Assembly: GCA_015350385.1 (NCBI GenBank) | Contig: WNKI01000003.1 | Location: 1,707,730 to 1,771,729 of the forward strand | DNA from: Aculops lycopersici | Taxonomy: Eukaryota; Arthropoda; Arachnida; Trombidiformes; Eriophyidae | Reading direction: 5' to 3' | DNA: 64,000 nucleotides | In this document: piece after piece, positions 1-12,418 of the stretch | How positions within the stretch are numbered: position 1 is the stretch's first letter | Layout of the letters: every line of letters begins with the position of its first letter | Notes under the pieces: generated by a model | Told to the model about the DNA's origin: nothing | Database searches by the model: none | The model's input: only the letters and a program-made list of their open reading frames with translations | Position numbers and translations under genes: made by a program

Positions 1-338
1 GAGAGACACTAACCGGGAAGCGAGTTTGTACTGCCACTTCCCTCCAGCTAAGCTTCTTCTCGAATCTGGCTACTTGATTTACTCTTCCAAAATCTAAACT
101 AGCAGATGACGCAAAATCAAAAAGCATACAGATATTGAACTAAGCGGGGAGCATCAAGGGGCATTCGACAACTTGTTTTAGTTGTATCCATGTAAAGGTA
201 GCAACAGATAGTTTGGTTCATGAGCATTGAACAAATCTCGTTGCTGTAGCCCTCGAGGTTCAAATTTAAAAATAAGTCTCTCCTACTGTAAGTGACGATC
301 GCATCAAGTTGAAATCTGGCTGAAATTCTAGTGAAGGA

Positions 339-346
339 TATATAAG
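339..346 (+). promoter_or_regulatory. TATA box of the first gene
   Basis: TATATAAG matches the eukaryotic TATA consensus. A TCAGAG initiator-like sequence lies about 30 bases downstream, near 374. It stands upstream of a chain of plausible splice sites that leads into the 1358-2659 coding region on the same strand. No transcript evidence is available here. Confidence 0.5.
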
Positions 347-373
347 CAAAGCCAACAGGTTAAACCAAAAGCC

Positions 374-1357
374 TCAGAGTGCAGAGAGACAAGAAAATTA
401 CTATCTGATGGCAAAGTATCCATTCCTCTGCTAGTATTCTTAGAGGCAAGAAGAGTAATAATTCAAAAGCCAACAGCATCAAAGTGCAACAGAAAAACCT
501 TTCACCTGATCGCAACTAGTGGTGGCTGTGGTGGTGGTGGCGACAACAGTTGTGACTCCATTTAGTAGATCCACTGAACAAACTAACTAACGGTTTTGGT
601 CAATGTCCCGAAGTTATCTAACCGAGGCAAGTTGCCGTTGCAATTCACCGTTATTCCTGCACCACTAAGCTAGTACTAAAGCTGTAACCAGCAACCTGTT
701 GGTTTTCATTTCACTGCTTCTATGACTGCTACTCTTCCATGAACACACAGACACAAAGCCATCAGGTGTCTTACGGTCTTAGTCCTTGCCTTGTTGTGCT
801 GTCCTTACTCGACTGACACCTGCCTTTGCTTTTGCTACTACTGTCGTTGTTGTCATTTCAACTTAGGCGAGTGATATCTCCTCTTGCTCAGGTGAGTTGC
901 TTCTCTTATTTCGGTGGCCTACGAAGAACTAACTGTTTGGAGGGATCCTGAGGGAAAGAGTAAAACTTGTTTTCTCTCTTTACCTTTCCATCAAATCCAG
1001 CAAACTTTACGGAGCGGAACTTTGCGTCGCCTTCGCCGCCACCACCACTACCCTGCTCTTGGCGACGGTGAGTTATTTGTTTAGCCTTATTTTACGGCAC
1101 TTTGCGCCGGTGAGAACCGAATTTCATTAGTCATCCATATATGCCTTTTCCCCTTCGTCTAGTTCCTACACTTAGATCCAGAATCGGAACGGACAAACTC
1201 GTACAGATCAGTGCCACGATGTGAACGAAAGTTTTCTATCAATCAGAAATCCTGCAAGTTATCGAAACAAGTATATACATGAGTTTGATATATATACATA
1301 TATATCAAACTGATTTGCAGTTAGTTCAAATTTGTGTAGTGTAGAATCAGAATCAAT
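374..1357 (+). other. Predicted 5' UTR with two introns
   Basis: This is the inferred leader of the 1358-2659 gene. Exon A runs from about 374 to 891 and ends in a consensus donor, CAG then GTGAGT. Intron 1 is 892-1000 and closes with a long pyrimidine tract and CCAG. Exon B is 1001-1067. Intron 2 is 1068-1320, with donor GTGAGT and acceptor TTTGCAG. Exon C starts at 1321 and holds the ATG at 1358. Both introns are short (109 and 253 bp). A 30-bp near-perfect palindrome lies just before the second acceptor. The splice sites were read by eye. Confidence 0.5.
1282..1311. repeat. Near-perfect 30-bp palindrome
   Basis: Arms AGTTTGATATATAT and ATATATATCAAACT are exact inverted copies of 14 bases with a 2-base spacer. 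It ends 9 bases before the 3' splice site of the predicted second leader intron of the first gene, so the pre-mRNA could fold a hairpin next to the acceptor. Confidence 0.9.
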
Positions 1358-2659
1358 ATGACAGACCTAACATTAGAGAAATCGCACAACCACTGTCCAC
1401 CTGTCGAAATGGCAAAGCGTCGTTTGCCGCCGCGCTGCAAGCGGAAGATGAGATTCATGATCAGTGTGAAACTCCATGATTACATCAGTATCATTGTTGT
1501 CTCTAGTCTTTCATTGATTCATCTAGCACAAGCAAATATTCTCTATCATATGACCCCTGATCAGCAGATGGAGGTAAATCTCAAGAGATTTGTAACAAAT
1601 CAGCAACACCAACAGCAACAGCATTTAAATCGACACCATGACCAAGAAAACCAAGACAACCAAAGCACTCAGCAAATGCCATATAGCCAGCAACTAAACG
1701 AGCAACTCCAAAGGGAGGATAACTTGAACCAGCTATTATTAGAAACTACAAATCGAGAGCAACGAGATGCCCTAGTGCAGCCAAGATTCGAGACTCGTCT
1801 TCGCTCTCATCGGCGGCGCCACTTGACCAGCGCCCCGATGGATGATTCTTTAATTATTTTACCTGGCAAAGCTACGCTAGAGAACCATCGAAGTGACCAG
1901 CTCGATGAGTCCATAATGACGATGCCGTTTGATCATCAGCAACTTTCATTTATCAACGAGTTCGGCATGAGTCCCTCGAATTTAAGGTCAATGAGGCAAG
2001 TGCAAGATCCAACGAGAAAATTGGAGCTCGATGGAAGCCGGGACCCTAGATTCCGGCAGCTGGATATGATGCGAGTGGATGGGTCCGAGCAAAACAACCT
2101 GTTCAACTCGAGGCAGCAATCCGTGTACTCTATCAACGAGCAACTAACGGCAGCACATAGAGAGGGGGATAACAATCTAGATCCACCATCAGGTAACCTG
2201 GATCCAGCACCCGAAACTCAGCAGCCAAATCTCATAACGGAAGAGACCATTCTCAATTCTAATATAGCTGTCAGATCAAATCCACTTCAGGATTCAACAC
2301 AATCATCGGGTAACCCTGTTGCAAATACGGCATCTTCACCATCAACTACAACTGAGAAAGAGCAACCAGCAGTAAGCCTACCTGTGGCATCGAGTCTACT
2401 TGAGGCAAAGGGGCCTATACAACCCAGAAGGGGGCGCAAATTATTCACGAGAATCATGAAGAAGACCGAGTGGAACCACCTGCTAGTTGAATTATCAAAA
2501 GTTTTCCTCCGCTACTTCCTCGATTTGGCCGTAAAGGATCTACTAAATCGGCCAAAAGCTGGCGACGACTCGACGACGAGTCGGAAGAAGCAGGATACGC
2601 AAACGGAAGTGGTGAATCTACTCAAGGATGTGGTCAAGGCAACACTGGAGAACATTTAG
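1358..2659 (+). CDS. Predicted secreted Q-rich protein of unknown function
   Basis: A 433-residue ORF that I do not recognise as a known family. A hydrophobic stretch at about residues 41-58 (core IIVVSSLSLIHLAQA) looks like a signal peptide that sits too far in if translation begins at Met1. Starts at Met18, Met31 or Met34 would place it better, so the true start is uncertain. After it come a Q/N/H-rich region (about residues 65-120), a middle region rich in S, N, D and R, and a basic C-terminal part (about residues 355-395) with amphipathic helical character (core VELSKVFLRYFLDLAVKDLL). That C-terminal helix is the only segment of normal complexity and the best homology-search query. A TATA box, two 5' UTR introns and a downstream ATTAAA support a real transcription unit. 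Extracellular location is inferred from the signal peptide alone. Confidence 0.65.
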   Translation: MTDLTLEKSHNHCPPVEMAKRRLPPRCKRKMRFMISVKLHDYISIIVVSSLSLIHLAQANILYHMTPDQQMEVNLKRFVTNQQHQQQQHLNRHHDQENQDNQSTQQMPYSQQLNEQLQREDNLNQLLLETTNREQRDALVQPRFETRLRSHRRRHLTSAPMDDSLIILPGKATLENHRSDQLDESIMTMPFDHQQLSFINEFGMSPSNLRSMRQVQDPTRKLELDGSRDPRFRQLDMMRVDGSEQNNLFNSRQQSVYSINEQLTAAHREGDNNLDPPSGNLDPAPETQQPNLITEETILNSNIAVRSNPLQDSTQSSGNPVANTASSPSTTTEKEQPAVSLPVASSLLEAKGPIQPRRGRKLFTRIMKKTEWNHLLVELSKVFLRYFLDLAVKDLLNRPKAGDDSTTSRKKQDTQTEVVNLLKDVVKATLENI

Positions 2660-2788
2660 GGAATGAATGTTGGCACAAATTGCGTTGAGATCATAATTAT
2701 TATTAATAACTTCGTCATCATCATCACAAAGATCTATTCTAGTCCCTAAGAATCATCATATTGTTTGTTTGTTTGTAACTATGAAACC

Positions 2789-2794
2789 ATTAAA
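2789..2794 (+). terminator. ATTAAA poly(A) signal
   Basis: ATTAAA lies about 130 bases after the stop codon of the 1358-2659 gene, followed by more A/T- and GT-containing sequence. It is the nearest standard poly(A) hexamer variant. Confidence 0.4.
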
Positions 2795-3194
2795 ATAGTT
2801 GCAACCAACCAACTAGCAATTCCCAATAAGTATAAGGGAAAGAATTTTCAAGTCTTGGCAAGCAACTTGAATGGGCCACTTAAAAAGACAAGCTCTTCTC
2901 ATTTTGCTTCTTGAGATTATCGTTCGAACTTGTTGGCCAGCTTGGAGGCTTCAAATTGGCCCAGAGAGGCGATCATAAAAAGTGGACAAGTCTCTTCATC
3001 GTTGTCTCGTCCCTTTGGTTTGATATCGTAGTAGGTTTCTTTTCCTCTGCTTTCAACAACTTGTAAGTCTTCTAAAATTTTATACTACCATCAAGCCTCG
3101 TTTCACTCGCTCGGTTAGCTTTTAATACAATTGCTCCTCTTATTGCTTCATTGGTAGGTGTTGCTCTCATTCTACTTGCCATTGCTACTTTCTT

Positions 3195-3223
3195 CACCAC
3201 CACCACCACCACCACCACCACCA
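3195..3223. repeat. (CAC)n microsatellite
   Basis: About nine uninterrupted CAC units in noncoding DNA. Confidence 0.95.
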
Positions 3224-3519
3224 GTAATGCTACTAGTGCCACTGGAGTTGCTGTTGATGTTTAAAGGCAATCAAATTTATATATTAAACGAGTGGTTGAG
3301 TTATATTGCGTCTAAAATGACGTAAGCGGCGGCACAGGCGCGGAAATGGAAAGGAGGATCAAATGAGATTGCAATTGTACATTTCAATTGCTGACGGCCC
3401 ATTGGCTTCCATGTCCTCGGTATCACTCAGTGCAAAGAGTAAAGCATGTGGTTTCTCAATACACAATATATAAGGTACATATACCCAATGACAAGAGGAA
3501 CAGGGGAAGAGAGTAAGAA

Positions 3520-3541
3520 GAGAGAGAGAGAGAGAGAGAGA
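3520..3541. repeat. (GA)n microsatellite
   Basis: About ten GA units. GA tracts of this kind recur at 18481, 30521 and 50564 and could bind a GAGA-type factor where one exists. Confidence 0.95.
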
Positions 3542-4548
3542 ACTTTAAAACTATTAAATTTACAGGGTGTCTCTTTAAAGACCGTGCCAAGTAACAAGAG
3601 CCACTATCAGCACTCTAGTCAATTGCTATTTTTCAAATGTTCCTTTTGTTGAAGCCGCCGACATCACTGCTTACGCTACAAGCGAAACTTTTTCAAAAAT
3701 CTTGTACCCTAATTCGCACCACAATTGAATCGAGTAGGACCAAAGAGAGCAATCGTTTAACTGGCGCGTGTTGCAAGTTTCGAGTTTAAAAATGGCGTCT
3801 GCCATTAGATTGTTGGTTGAATTGAGTCGAGTTGTGGCTCGTTGCGTAACTTGGTTGCGGTCATCATTTAGTGGCCATGGTGGCGTAAAATTGCAAGGCA
3901 GGCACTTTTTTACCTGCGCCTTTTTATTGGAGAATACATTGTTCGTCCCGCGAACCAGAAGGTAAACTGGAGCGATAATCGCCGCTTGCTGCTCTATTAG
4001 AAAACAAGTGGTCGTTTCTATTTGGCATCTGTTTCTCCTCCTCTACTCCGTACGACATGCGCTCGTCCATGTAAACTGGACATGTTAATCCCTCCATGGG
4101 CATCGAATCAGCTCAACCCCGCGACGATGTTAGCCTCAAATTATACCCACCTGTGATAGAGCAGTAGATTTAGCAGCTCAAGCAGTAGTGTTGACTTCAG
4201 CACTCTTAGGGATTGAATTAGCCAAACTAATTTGTTCTCTGATGCTCATGGGAGCAGCGGCAGATGAGTCAAGCGAAAGCAATCGCAATAAGAGGGGCAG
4301 CAAATTATGGTGGCAAATTCCTACCTGAACAAATCGCCTGGCAAATCATGTTAGCCTCTTGTAGATTGATTGCAATAAAACCAGTCACATGATATATCAA
4401 GTTTCTCGATGGCATCATAACCACTGACTCGGCCACTGCGTAAGGATAACACTTACAACGATGATCGACGTCGTGATTGGAAATGGAATAGTTTATTCCA
4501 CACTGTCGGCGGCTCACTAGCAGATAAATGGGTAGGTTGGTTTGTAGT

Positions 4549-4571
4549 TAGGTAGGTAGGTAGGTAGGTAG
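4549..4571. repeat. (GGTA)n microsatellite
   Basis: Five to six tandem GGTA units. Confidence 0.9.
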
Positions 4572-7500
4572 CCACGAAGAGGGAAAACCAAATAAACTAT
4601 TCCACTCTGCGGTTGCACACTATTACAATCTTTTGCTCAATTTCCTCGCCTCACCTTGTTACACCTTAAGCGATCCCTTCACTACTTTGGTAGACGAGCT
4701 GGCGCCCACAGTGGTGCTGGCAATGTAGTTGCTTCCATCACTATTGCTCATGCTCGTGTTACAACCAATCGGTGAGCATTAATCAATTACATCGATCGGT
4801 TGTACCAACGTAATGCTTTGCTAGGTTTCTAGGTTCATGTTGTTGTCCAATGGCAATCAGATTTATATAACAAACAAGTGGGATTACGACTGTCGCTTTG
4901 CTACCACTAATACATCTGCCTTCTCTTCCTTGACTTCCTTTACTGCCCATCGATTTTCTTTCTTTCTTCTACTCTGTTTCTCTTTCGTGGGCTTCTTGTT
5001 TTAGTTCCAATTGCTGATGCAATCAAATCGGATCGCAATTGTATCTCAACACCAGCGCCAAATTATGAGCAACAGTCTCTGGTTGTACTGCAAGGAGATT
5101 GTAATGCCAATTGGACGGACAGAGGGACGCCCAATTCAGGGCTCAATCTTTTGCCAGTGTAGACTGTAAACTCAATGTAGTGGTGGTGGTTGTGGTGGCG
5201 GCGGCTAGTGCGTAAGAATTTCCAATTCCAATTGCGTATGTCGTTCCACTTAACTCTCCACTATAAGCTTATACTTGGTATAGCCTAGTATATGTCCGTG
5301 GGCCAGCCAGTTCGGCGGTCGCTTACTTTGATCGTCGTAACTATGTCGTCGGCATGATCACATCATATAAACACTTGGCACCGAAACTCGGCTCAACCGC
5401 GGCCGCCGCCGTGAGCAATGACCACGATTCACTTCGCCAGCATTAGGACAGCCAACACCAGCAACCAAATAGGACGACATCAAAACCATGGACACCAGAC
5501 AGCCAGCTGAGCGGATGAGGGAGTGGCGCAAACCAAAAGGACCTAGAGGCTGGCTCCTCGTCCAACTTTCACAACTTTGAGAGATCATTATGCTTCTCGT
5601 TCATTGTCGACGCCACTTGACTCATTGCTTGCTTCCTTCTCTCTTCTTGCACCTCTTCTCTATCCCGAAACTGAATGTTCATTCCTTGCAAACGTTTTGT
5701 TGGGGGTAGCAGTGATGGCACAGTCAGCGGTTCCTGCTTATGACCAACACTATTTGTCGCCTCTCCATCCGGTAAACAGGCCTACCAACTCCAGAATGTC
5801 GACTCGCCAGGTTGTTTCTTTCCCGTTTTTCGTGCCTCTCTCATCCCTACTACTCATAGTGTCATCAGTGGCAATAGTCTCGGTTGGGGCCTCTCACTTG
5901 GCTGAGGTGATCTCAAGAGACCAAAGAGTCTCCTCTCACTTTCACCTCAATGGTCTGCGGCGGCAGCAGAGGCGGCCACCATCTCATCCTATATTGAGAT
6001 GGTTGCAGGTGGTGGTTGCGTCACACATTATGCTTTGATCACATACTACGACCACCTAAGGCACAGGTACAAACACCTGACATTTCACCGCTCACACAGG
6101 GTGGCAAATTTACTTGGTCCAAGTGACTGCCTCTCTGTTTACACTTGACTTTTGAGTTCGTTGGTGGGCACAAATTCTTCTACTATTTCCCTTCTCTTGG
6201 ATTATCGTTTATTAGGCCCATCCAAGCATTTTACCAGTTTGCCACGATGCAATTGCAGCCCAAGCAAGCAAGCCATCGGAACTATTTGTTCATCTCGTTG
6301 TAGCAACTATAACTAGAAACATTGCCTGTATTTGGTCCCGGCTAATGATCTAAATGTTGCTCCTTTGCTCGACTCGTTGGATCTGATCACGTAATTCAAA
6401 ATTCTAGATCAACCTCTCTAAATTTTCCTCTTCCAATTCTCTAACCAAACAATAAGTTTTGTCTCGATGATGAAGATCATCACCATAATCATCATCATCA
6501 TCGATATGCGCAATTGCAAGTTTGGAAATGTATACATTGGAATGCATCCTTTATGACTTCTACAGTGAAAACGTTTTTACTCTTCCTTAATGTTCTACAT
6601 TTTATGACTTGCCACGTAATTCTTTGAAGTCATCATAATAGTTGGTATAAATTTAGATTGGATGCAATATTCCGGGCAACAGTGGCATCCAATCCGTTGT
6701 TTCAATATCATAACAACAACAGCAGTCTAGTATGAGGCCAGATGGGGCCATATTTGAACATTGTCCATTAGCGCGCCAGATTGGGTTAGCGCGTGATGCA
6801 ACGTGTTGTTCGCTTTCAGGGGCCGGCGAACAAAAACAAGCCCGCCCATGGGGAACCTGTACTATTGGATCCCCAACGAGCCAATATACCAATTATTATT
6901 CTACTCCACCCTATTCATCATTTGCTCACTAAAAGCTAACCCTTTGGTTTTGGCTCTGCAGTATACTTTAATTAGATAGAGTAAGCATCGCGTTACGAGC
7001 TTATACCAGGCAACTAGTGAAGAAAAAACGTTAATTAAGCTGAATGGTCTGGCCGTTAAGCCTCGTAAGCTGCTCTATATTAGATTTAATTATAAGCACC
7101 CTGGAGTTGCTCGTGGGAGGTTTTCCGCATACCATGATCATTGTGACTCTTCACCTTTATTGAATTAAACGTGCCGACTGCTAATTAATTCAAGCCGATA
7201 ACATAACAACATTAATAACAACAATTGAAACATATAAGAAGCAATTACAATGGCAGCACCTCAAACCACTGAAGGAGGAATAGGGAAAGCAATAGTAGTC
7301 TGCAGTAAGTGGTCGTGGAGACTTATGTGATACTAATTTAATGGGCAAACAAACTAAATCAATTGAAGCCTAAACCATGTATGTTGCAACTTAAGTACAT
7401 TTGCCTCATACGCTGCTTCAATACCATTCGCCAAGGCACCAACAACAAACAGAGTCAAATGGAATCGACATCTGGTCATATTTAATCAAATCAAGAGGCG

Positions 7501-8903
7501 AGGGGGTTGAGAGCTTTGGGCCAATCGTGAGCTATCGAAATACACTATGTGCTGTTATAACTTGCAATCGAGCCGCCATTGAGTTGGGCGGCAGCAAAGG
7601 CATTGGCATTGGCCACTCAATGACGAGTCGGCCATCCATGACTAAGAGCCAACTGGTGGTTGGATGGCATGCTGCCCTCTGAGGTTGGCTTTCAGTTTGC
7701 TAGCTGGCTACTTGTTTCGACGAGCCACGAACTTTCGCATTTTATTCGGATTATAACGTTTGAATTGTGTGATTATTGAGCGGGCGTCAGCTTGCATCAA
7801 ACTCGCGGCTTAGTTGGCTAAGTTAGCCTTACATAAAGTGGTAAATGTAGGGAGACAGATAGACCGACTAACGCACAAGTACCTTTGATGAAGCTCAAAG
7901 TTCAACAGCTTGCATGATTGAATTAATATGATTTGACGGAGCCAACCGAGAATTGACACATCTAACTTCACTTCGAGCTGGATTCCTATTCAAATGCCTC
8001 CTAGTTTGCTCTAATAGGACGGAAAAGGACTTGTAAGTGAGCCAGGTGGTTGCACCTGCGCCTACTTCAAAGACGCAAATCCAACACAGGCGGCCCTTCG
8101 AAGTTATCCACAAACTAGAGGCAAAACAAGACAACAGCATTCACCACGCAGACAACAAGAAATTGAGATTTAATTGCTCGATGTTAATTAGATTCTAAGA
8201 ATTGATTTAGCACTCGATACAAGAAAACATCATGCTTTCCGCCTTGCGAGCCAACACTTGTTCGTCTTTCCGGTCGGGCAACCACAATAACCCTTTAACT
8301 TCGGCTTCGACAGGAATGAATTGGGAGCCAATGAAAGCTCGATGGTTGAGCAGAATGTAAAAACACCATCAACATAACGACGAGATAATGGAAATTAAAA
8401 TAACGTACTTATCTAATAATAGAAGCATGTTAGCTACGAGGGTGGAAATCTGCCTATGCCGCCATCGATCTTGTGTGGGGCAAGCATTCCAAGTAAGCAA
8501 GAAAACAGACTACTTAACGCAAATGCGAGCAAGGAAACATACTAGCTACAAAACAAGCAAGCCAAGTGTGTCTCTTATATGCCGATAACCACTTACTGTT
8601 ACTCATTTGCTAACTACCACACAAGAGAGCATAGCGCCGTAAGTTGGGTCAAAAGTTAAGTGATTTCCACTCGACAGTAGCAGCAACAACAACATTTGGC
8701 TAGGAAGAGTGAATAAGTGATTGAACCCTTGATATTTCCACTTACGCGACTTCTACTTCAACTTCCTTTTATTCTGCCATTGCAACGATGATCAAGCGGC
8801 CGCTGTTATGGTCGCCACCATGAACAAGCAACAGTATCAATAGCGATAAAAGCTCAATGGATCGTGTGTTTATGGTGTTCCGCTGGCACCGATTGGGTCT
8901 GTG

Positions 8904-8969
8904 AATCGATCGATCGACCGACCGACCGACCGACCGACCAACCAACCAACCAACCAACCAACCGACCGA
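8904..8969. repeat. Compound tetranucleotide repeat
   Basis: The period stays at 4 while the unit changes from ATCG to ACCG to ACCA and back to ACCG, over about 66 bases. This is typical of a microsatellite that expanded after point changes within its units. Confidence 0.9.
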
Positions 8970-11737
8970 TAGACGATGTTGATGATGGCAAAGTCAAGCG
9001 TAACCATCAATGGAAATGAATAATTTCAACTATATTCGGTTATATATATATGATGTGTATATTTAGGAGGGACATTATTATTATCATGGTTGCCTCTTTC
9101 CCTGTTGGTCATTATTATTATGAATAGTGATTCAACATATAGACAATTCGTTCGTTTATGTACCGACTATGAGATTAGATTAATATGATGCGTGCAGTTG
9201 GAGTATTATGTAGACTTTGGGCTCGGATATGGGAAGGCTGGTGGCAAGGAGCTCATTGCGATGCCAGAAAAGATGGATCAAAAACCATCGACGTGAACTC
9301 ATAGTTGAATTAGACCAAGATGATGTCCCTTTAGCACCAATGGATTCTAGAATCTGCAACAGACAAACATGTAGATATCAATTGATACATGAGAGAATCG
9401 AGATATTCAATATCAATGTGCTCTTCAATGTGTTCTGTTTGTTGGCAGCAGCAGTTTAAGTCAGAAGCAGTTGCCCTCTTGTCGTGTATATTTAAATAAC
9501 ACACTTTGGTGAATCAATTCGTCGGGATGATTTCTATTGCCAGCATCTTATATAACATTAAAACAACTAGAGTATTTGTTGTTTAAAACGGGAATGAAAA
9601 TAAGCAATGTAATTAAATTACACGCACTTCCGCTTGTCGACGCTGTCATTGTGTTGTCGTCGTCATTGGGCGCCACGAGCGTTGGACTTAGTTTTATTCT
9701 GTTGGTCTCTTTCTATCCCCCCTTCTCTCTCTCCTCTTCGTAGCGATCATTGCCGCTGCACAAGTTTGCTTTGTTGTGTTCATTCGCCACCAAACATTAC
9801 AAGTAAGGGCACCGATTTGGTTGTGTTTCTTGCACCGGAAGTTGAGAATTAAAAGATCAACCTCAATGGGCGACAACGGAAGCAAAACCATCTAAATCCA
9901 TTAGAAAATAACACACAGCCAGCCAGTCACTTTAAGCAGCGTTACAAAGTCACCCTCTGCCAGGGCGGTTTGTTTAGTTCCTCGCTCTTGTTTGCTACTT
10001 CTTTCTTTTTTGAACAGTAGCTCCCTAAATGGCCCATTTGTCGTCGGTCCAAGAGCAACGCACTGTGTCTGAGCCTCAGTTGAAAGAGTGAGGGAGCGAG
10101 TGAGTGGACCCATTAGCATATAATGTGAGTATCAGTTTCGTTCGCTTTCAAAGGAATGAAGGAAGGAATAAATGAGAGGCATGAAGTTGGCTGGTAGAAT
10201 CAAATTATATATATAAATATATTGTATTATATGGGTTGCTTTGCGCTTGACTTGCGCTAATTTTCCAATGACTACTGAATAATAAAGCGTCTTGGAGTTT
10301 TGTATAAGAAATTGGTAAGGTTATGAGAGTGGTATACCTGAAGAAGTCAAGAGGCTTTTTGTCGCGATACTTTTCTCTGGCTCCACGGCGTCTAGTTTTC
10401 AAGGTCCGAGGAGCAAGACCAACTACAACCATATGGCCGTTGCTCTATTGGTGGTTAATTTGGCATAAAATTCATTTGACTTCTTCTCGATTGTAAGTGA
10501 GAGCTTTTTAAAGTGGCACTCGGCTCTTGGGAAAGGTAAAGGTGAGCAGAGGTGATGGAGGAATACATAATGACAAGCGCTACTTTGCGACATACCGAGC
10601 GTTTTGTGGCGGCGGTGGCAGCTAGAAAATTTCGCGCCATTCAATTTGCCATCCTAAACTTGACAACAATTCAGACGACAGCAACACAAATAGTTTTCCA
10701 TTTAATCACATTGATGATGACGACGACAACGGCAGCCACAGTTGCAAAGACGAATTTCAACTTAAAATCACCGGCCTCATCATGTCAATCTGAAGATCAA
10801 AGGGGCGAAAAGTTTTTCCTTGCGCTCCATCTACTCCAAGTGGCCAATTCAAGTTGCAGTGGCGAGAGAAAAAACATGACGATTTCACCTTGAACGATTT
10901 CCAAGTGTGACCAACCGAATTGATTGTCGCCTGCCTGCTTGCTGGCTACCGGAGAATGTGTCGCATTCGCGTGATGACCATAGATCACCGAGGAAGAGAA
11001 CGAGAGATTCTTGTGAAGAATAAAAAATAAAGTTGCCAGAGTTCCAATGGGAGCAAACATATAGAAAATAAGCGGCACGTATCGCGTTACAAACAAGAGA
11101 GTGAGTAGCGCGCATCAAAAACATTACCAGCGACACTCAATTGCACTCAATTTCGAATGCCACCAAATCAATTGATCTTTTGTATCCGACATAAATTGAT
11201 GATATTTTGTTCTATTTCGTCGTTGGGAAAATCATTCGAAAACATAGTTGCAATTGAATTTCAGTATAACAGTGGCAATTGAGGCGATGATTTGATGAAT
11301 CAATTGAGCAACAAGCGTGAAGTTAAAATTGAGGATAATTTTGATATTACTACTGCTGCTCTAGTGCTTGTCCATTCATTTATCATGCAAATTAGTTGAC
11401 ACTTTTATTTTGCTTCAACTTGAACCTCATAACCGATAAACTCCAGCAAAAGTCGCGGGAGATAATGTTTCCGAATAGCAATCAATATGATAATCAGAAC
11501 GATAGACAGAGGAATCATTAAGACGGGATTATGATGATCATTATTATTAATATCATCATCACTATAGTTCCACTCGAGGCACCAGCAAGAGCGACGATAG
11601 CAAAATGAAGCAATCGAAATGTAAATCAATGATTAACTGGGATTGAATTTACGCTCCTTATACAGCAGTTTCCATTAGCATTGTAACCAATTGAGCTGCC
11701 AACTACACCGAGAGTGGAGTGGTGTGTAAAGTCAAGT

Positions 11738-11945
11738 GGTGTAATGAAGATCTCAAGCGCCGGCAGACAGAGCGGCGCCAAAAAAGCTTCAAGTTTGCGC
11801 GCGGTCAAAAGTTCAATTGCGCGAGACGGTCACTTTTCGTTTGCTTCCGTGAAAAACTCGCGCATTACATTGACAAGCGCGTGCAGAAGCGCGAGACGCA
11901 AGGTGAGCGCATGCGCCAGCGAATTTCCTATATTAATTCGATGCC
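11738..11945. promoter_or_regulatory. CpG-rich block with an NRF1-type site
   Basis: A 200-bp block that is far richer in CG dinucleotides (many GCGC and GCGCG words) than its surroundings. It includes the palindrome GCGCATGCGC at 11907-11916, the core recognised by NRF1 in animals (erect wing in flies). It lies about 500 bp before the NK6 start codon. An upstream promoter for NK6 or for a divergent transcript is plausible but only inferred. Open frames of 82 and 116 codons overlap it and look like chance. Confidence 0.4.
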
Positions 11946-12307
11946 GCAATGCGTCGTCTTAAATTCACCGCCTTACTCTCGCCCCAAAGTCATATGTTGT
12001 GGGGCAAGTATTCTCTTTGTACGGTACATCTTTTCACTATTTGGTCTCCCAAAAGAGCAAATAGAGTGAGCTTTCACAAATTTAGTTCATATTAAAGTCG
12101 TTTAGGTTGATCTCTATTCAGCATTAGCCACTTTGTTGGCCATTTTACATTCGAGTTAGAAAAAAGAGGAAAACAACTAGAGCAGTTTCTAATGTGCAGC
12201 TAGAGAGTTGAGATTGAAAACTGAATCAAAAAGTTGAAAAACAAGCGGACAAGAGTTCAGTCCATAATCAGCGGCCTATCGATACAGGCACATTATATGT
12301 ATGTATG

Positions 12308-12317
12308 TATATATATA
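12308..12317 (+). promoter_or_regulatory. Possible TATA box of NK6
   Basis: A TATATATATA run about 100 bp before the NK6 ATG, preceded by a short ATGT repeat. It may be a TATA box, or simply part of a TA-rich simple repeat. Confidence 0.3.
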
Positions 12318-12418
12318 GCAAGAGAGAATTCAACGAGAGATCAATTATAATAACAATTCATCAAAAGCAGTGAGTTGATTGAAGGTTTAGACTAAAGTTT
12401 AACAAACGATACAAAAAC

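Larger units (their letters stand above)
2800..12307. other. Noncoding stretch between the Q-rich gene and NK6
   Basis: About 9.5 kb without a coding region I can support. Open frames here reach 153 codons (5577-6038 +), but none shows a domain, and their composition follows local low-complexity sequence. The stretch holds simple repeats, several CAAGTGG/CCACTTG words (4005, 4875, 5613, 10837, 11733), one perfect ETS-type word at 9835, and a CpG-rich block near 11.74-11.95 kb. It probably serves as regulatory DNA for the NK6 gene at 12419, by position only. Confidence 0.5.

Noticed and set aside
5577..6038. 153-codon open frame with hydrophobic stretches
   Set aside because: Hydrophobic parts come from CTT/TCT-rich DNA, and I see no domain, splice pattern or poly(A) support.
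9835..9842. Single ETS-type octamer
   Set aside because: One isolated copy is within chance over a window of this size; only the 45-50 kb cluster stands out.
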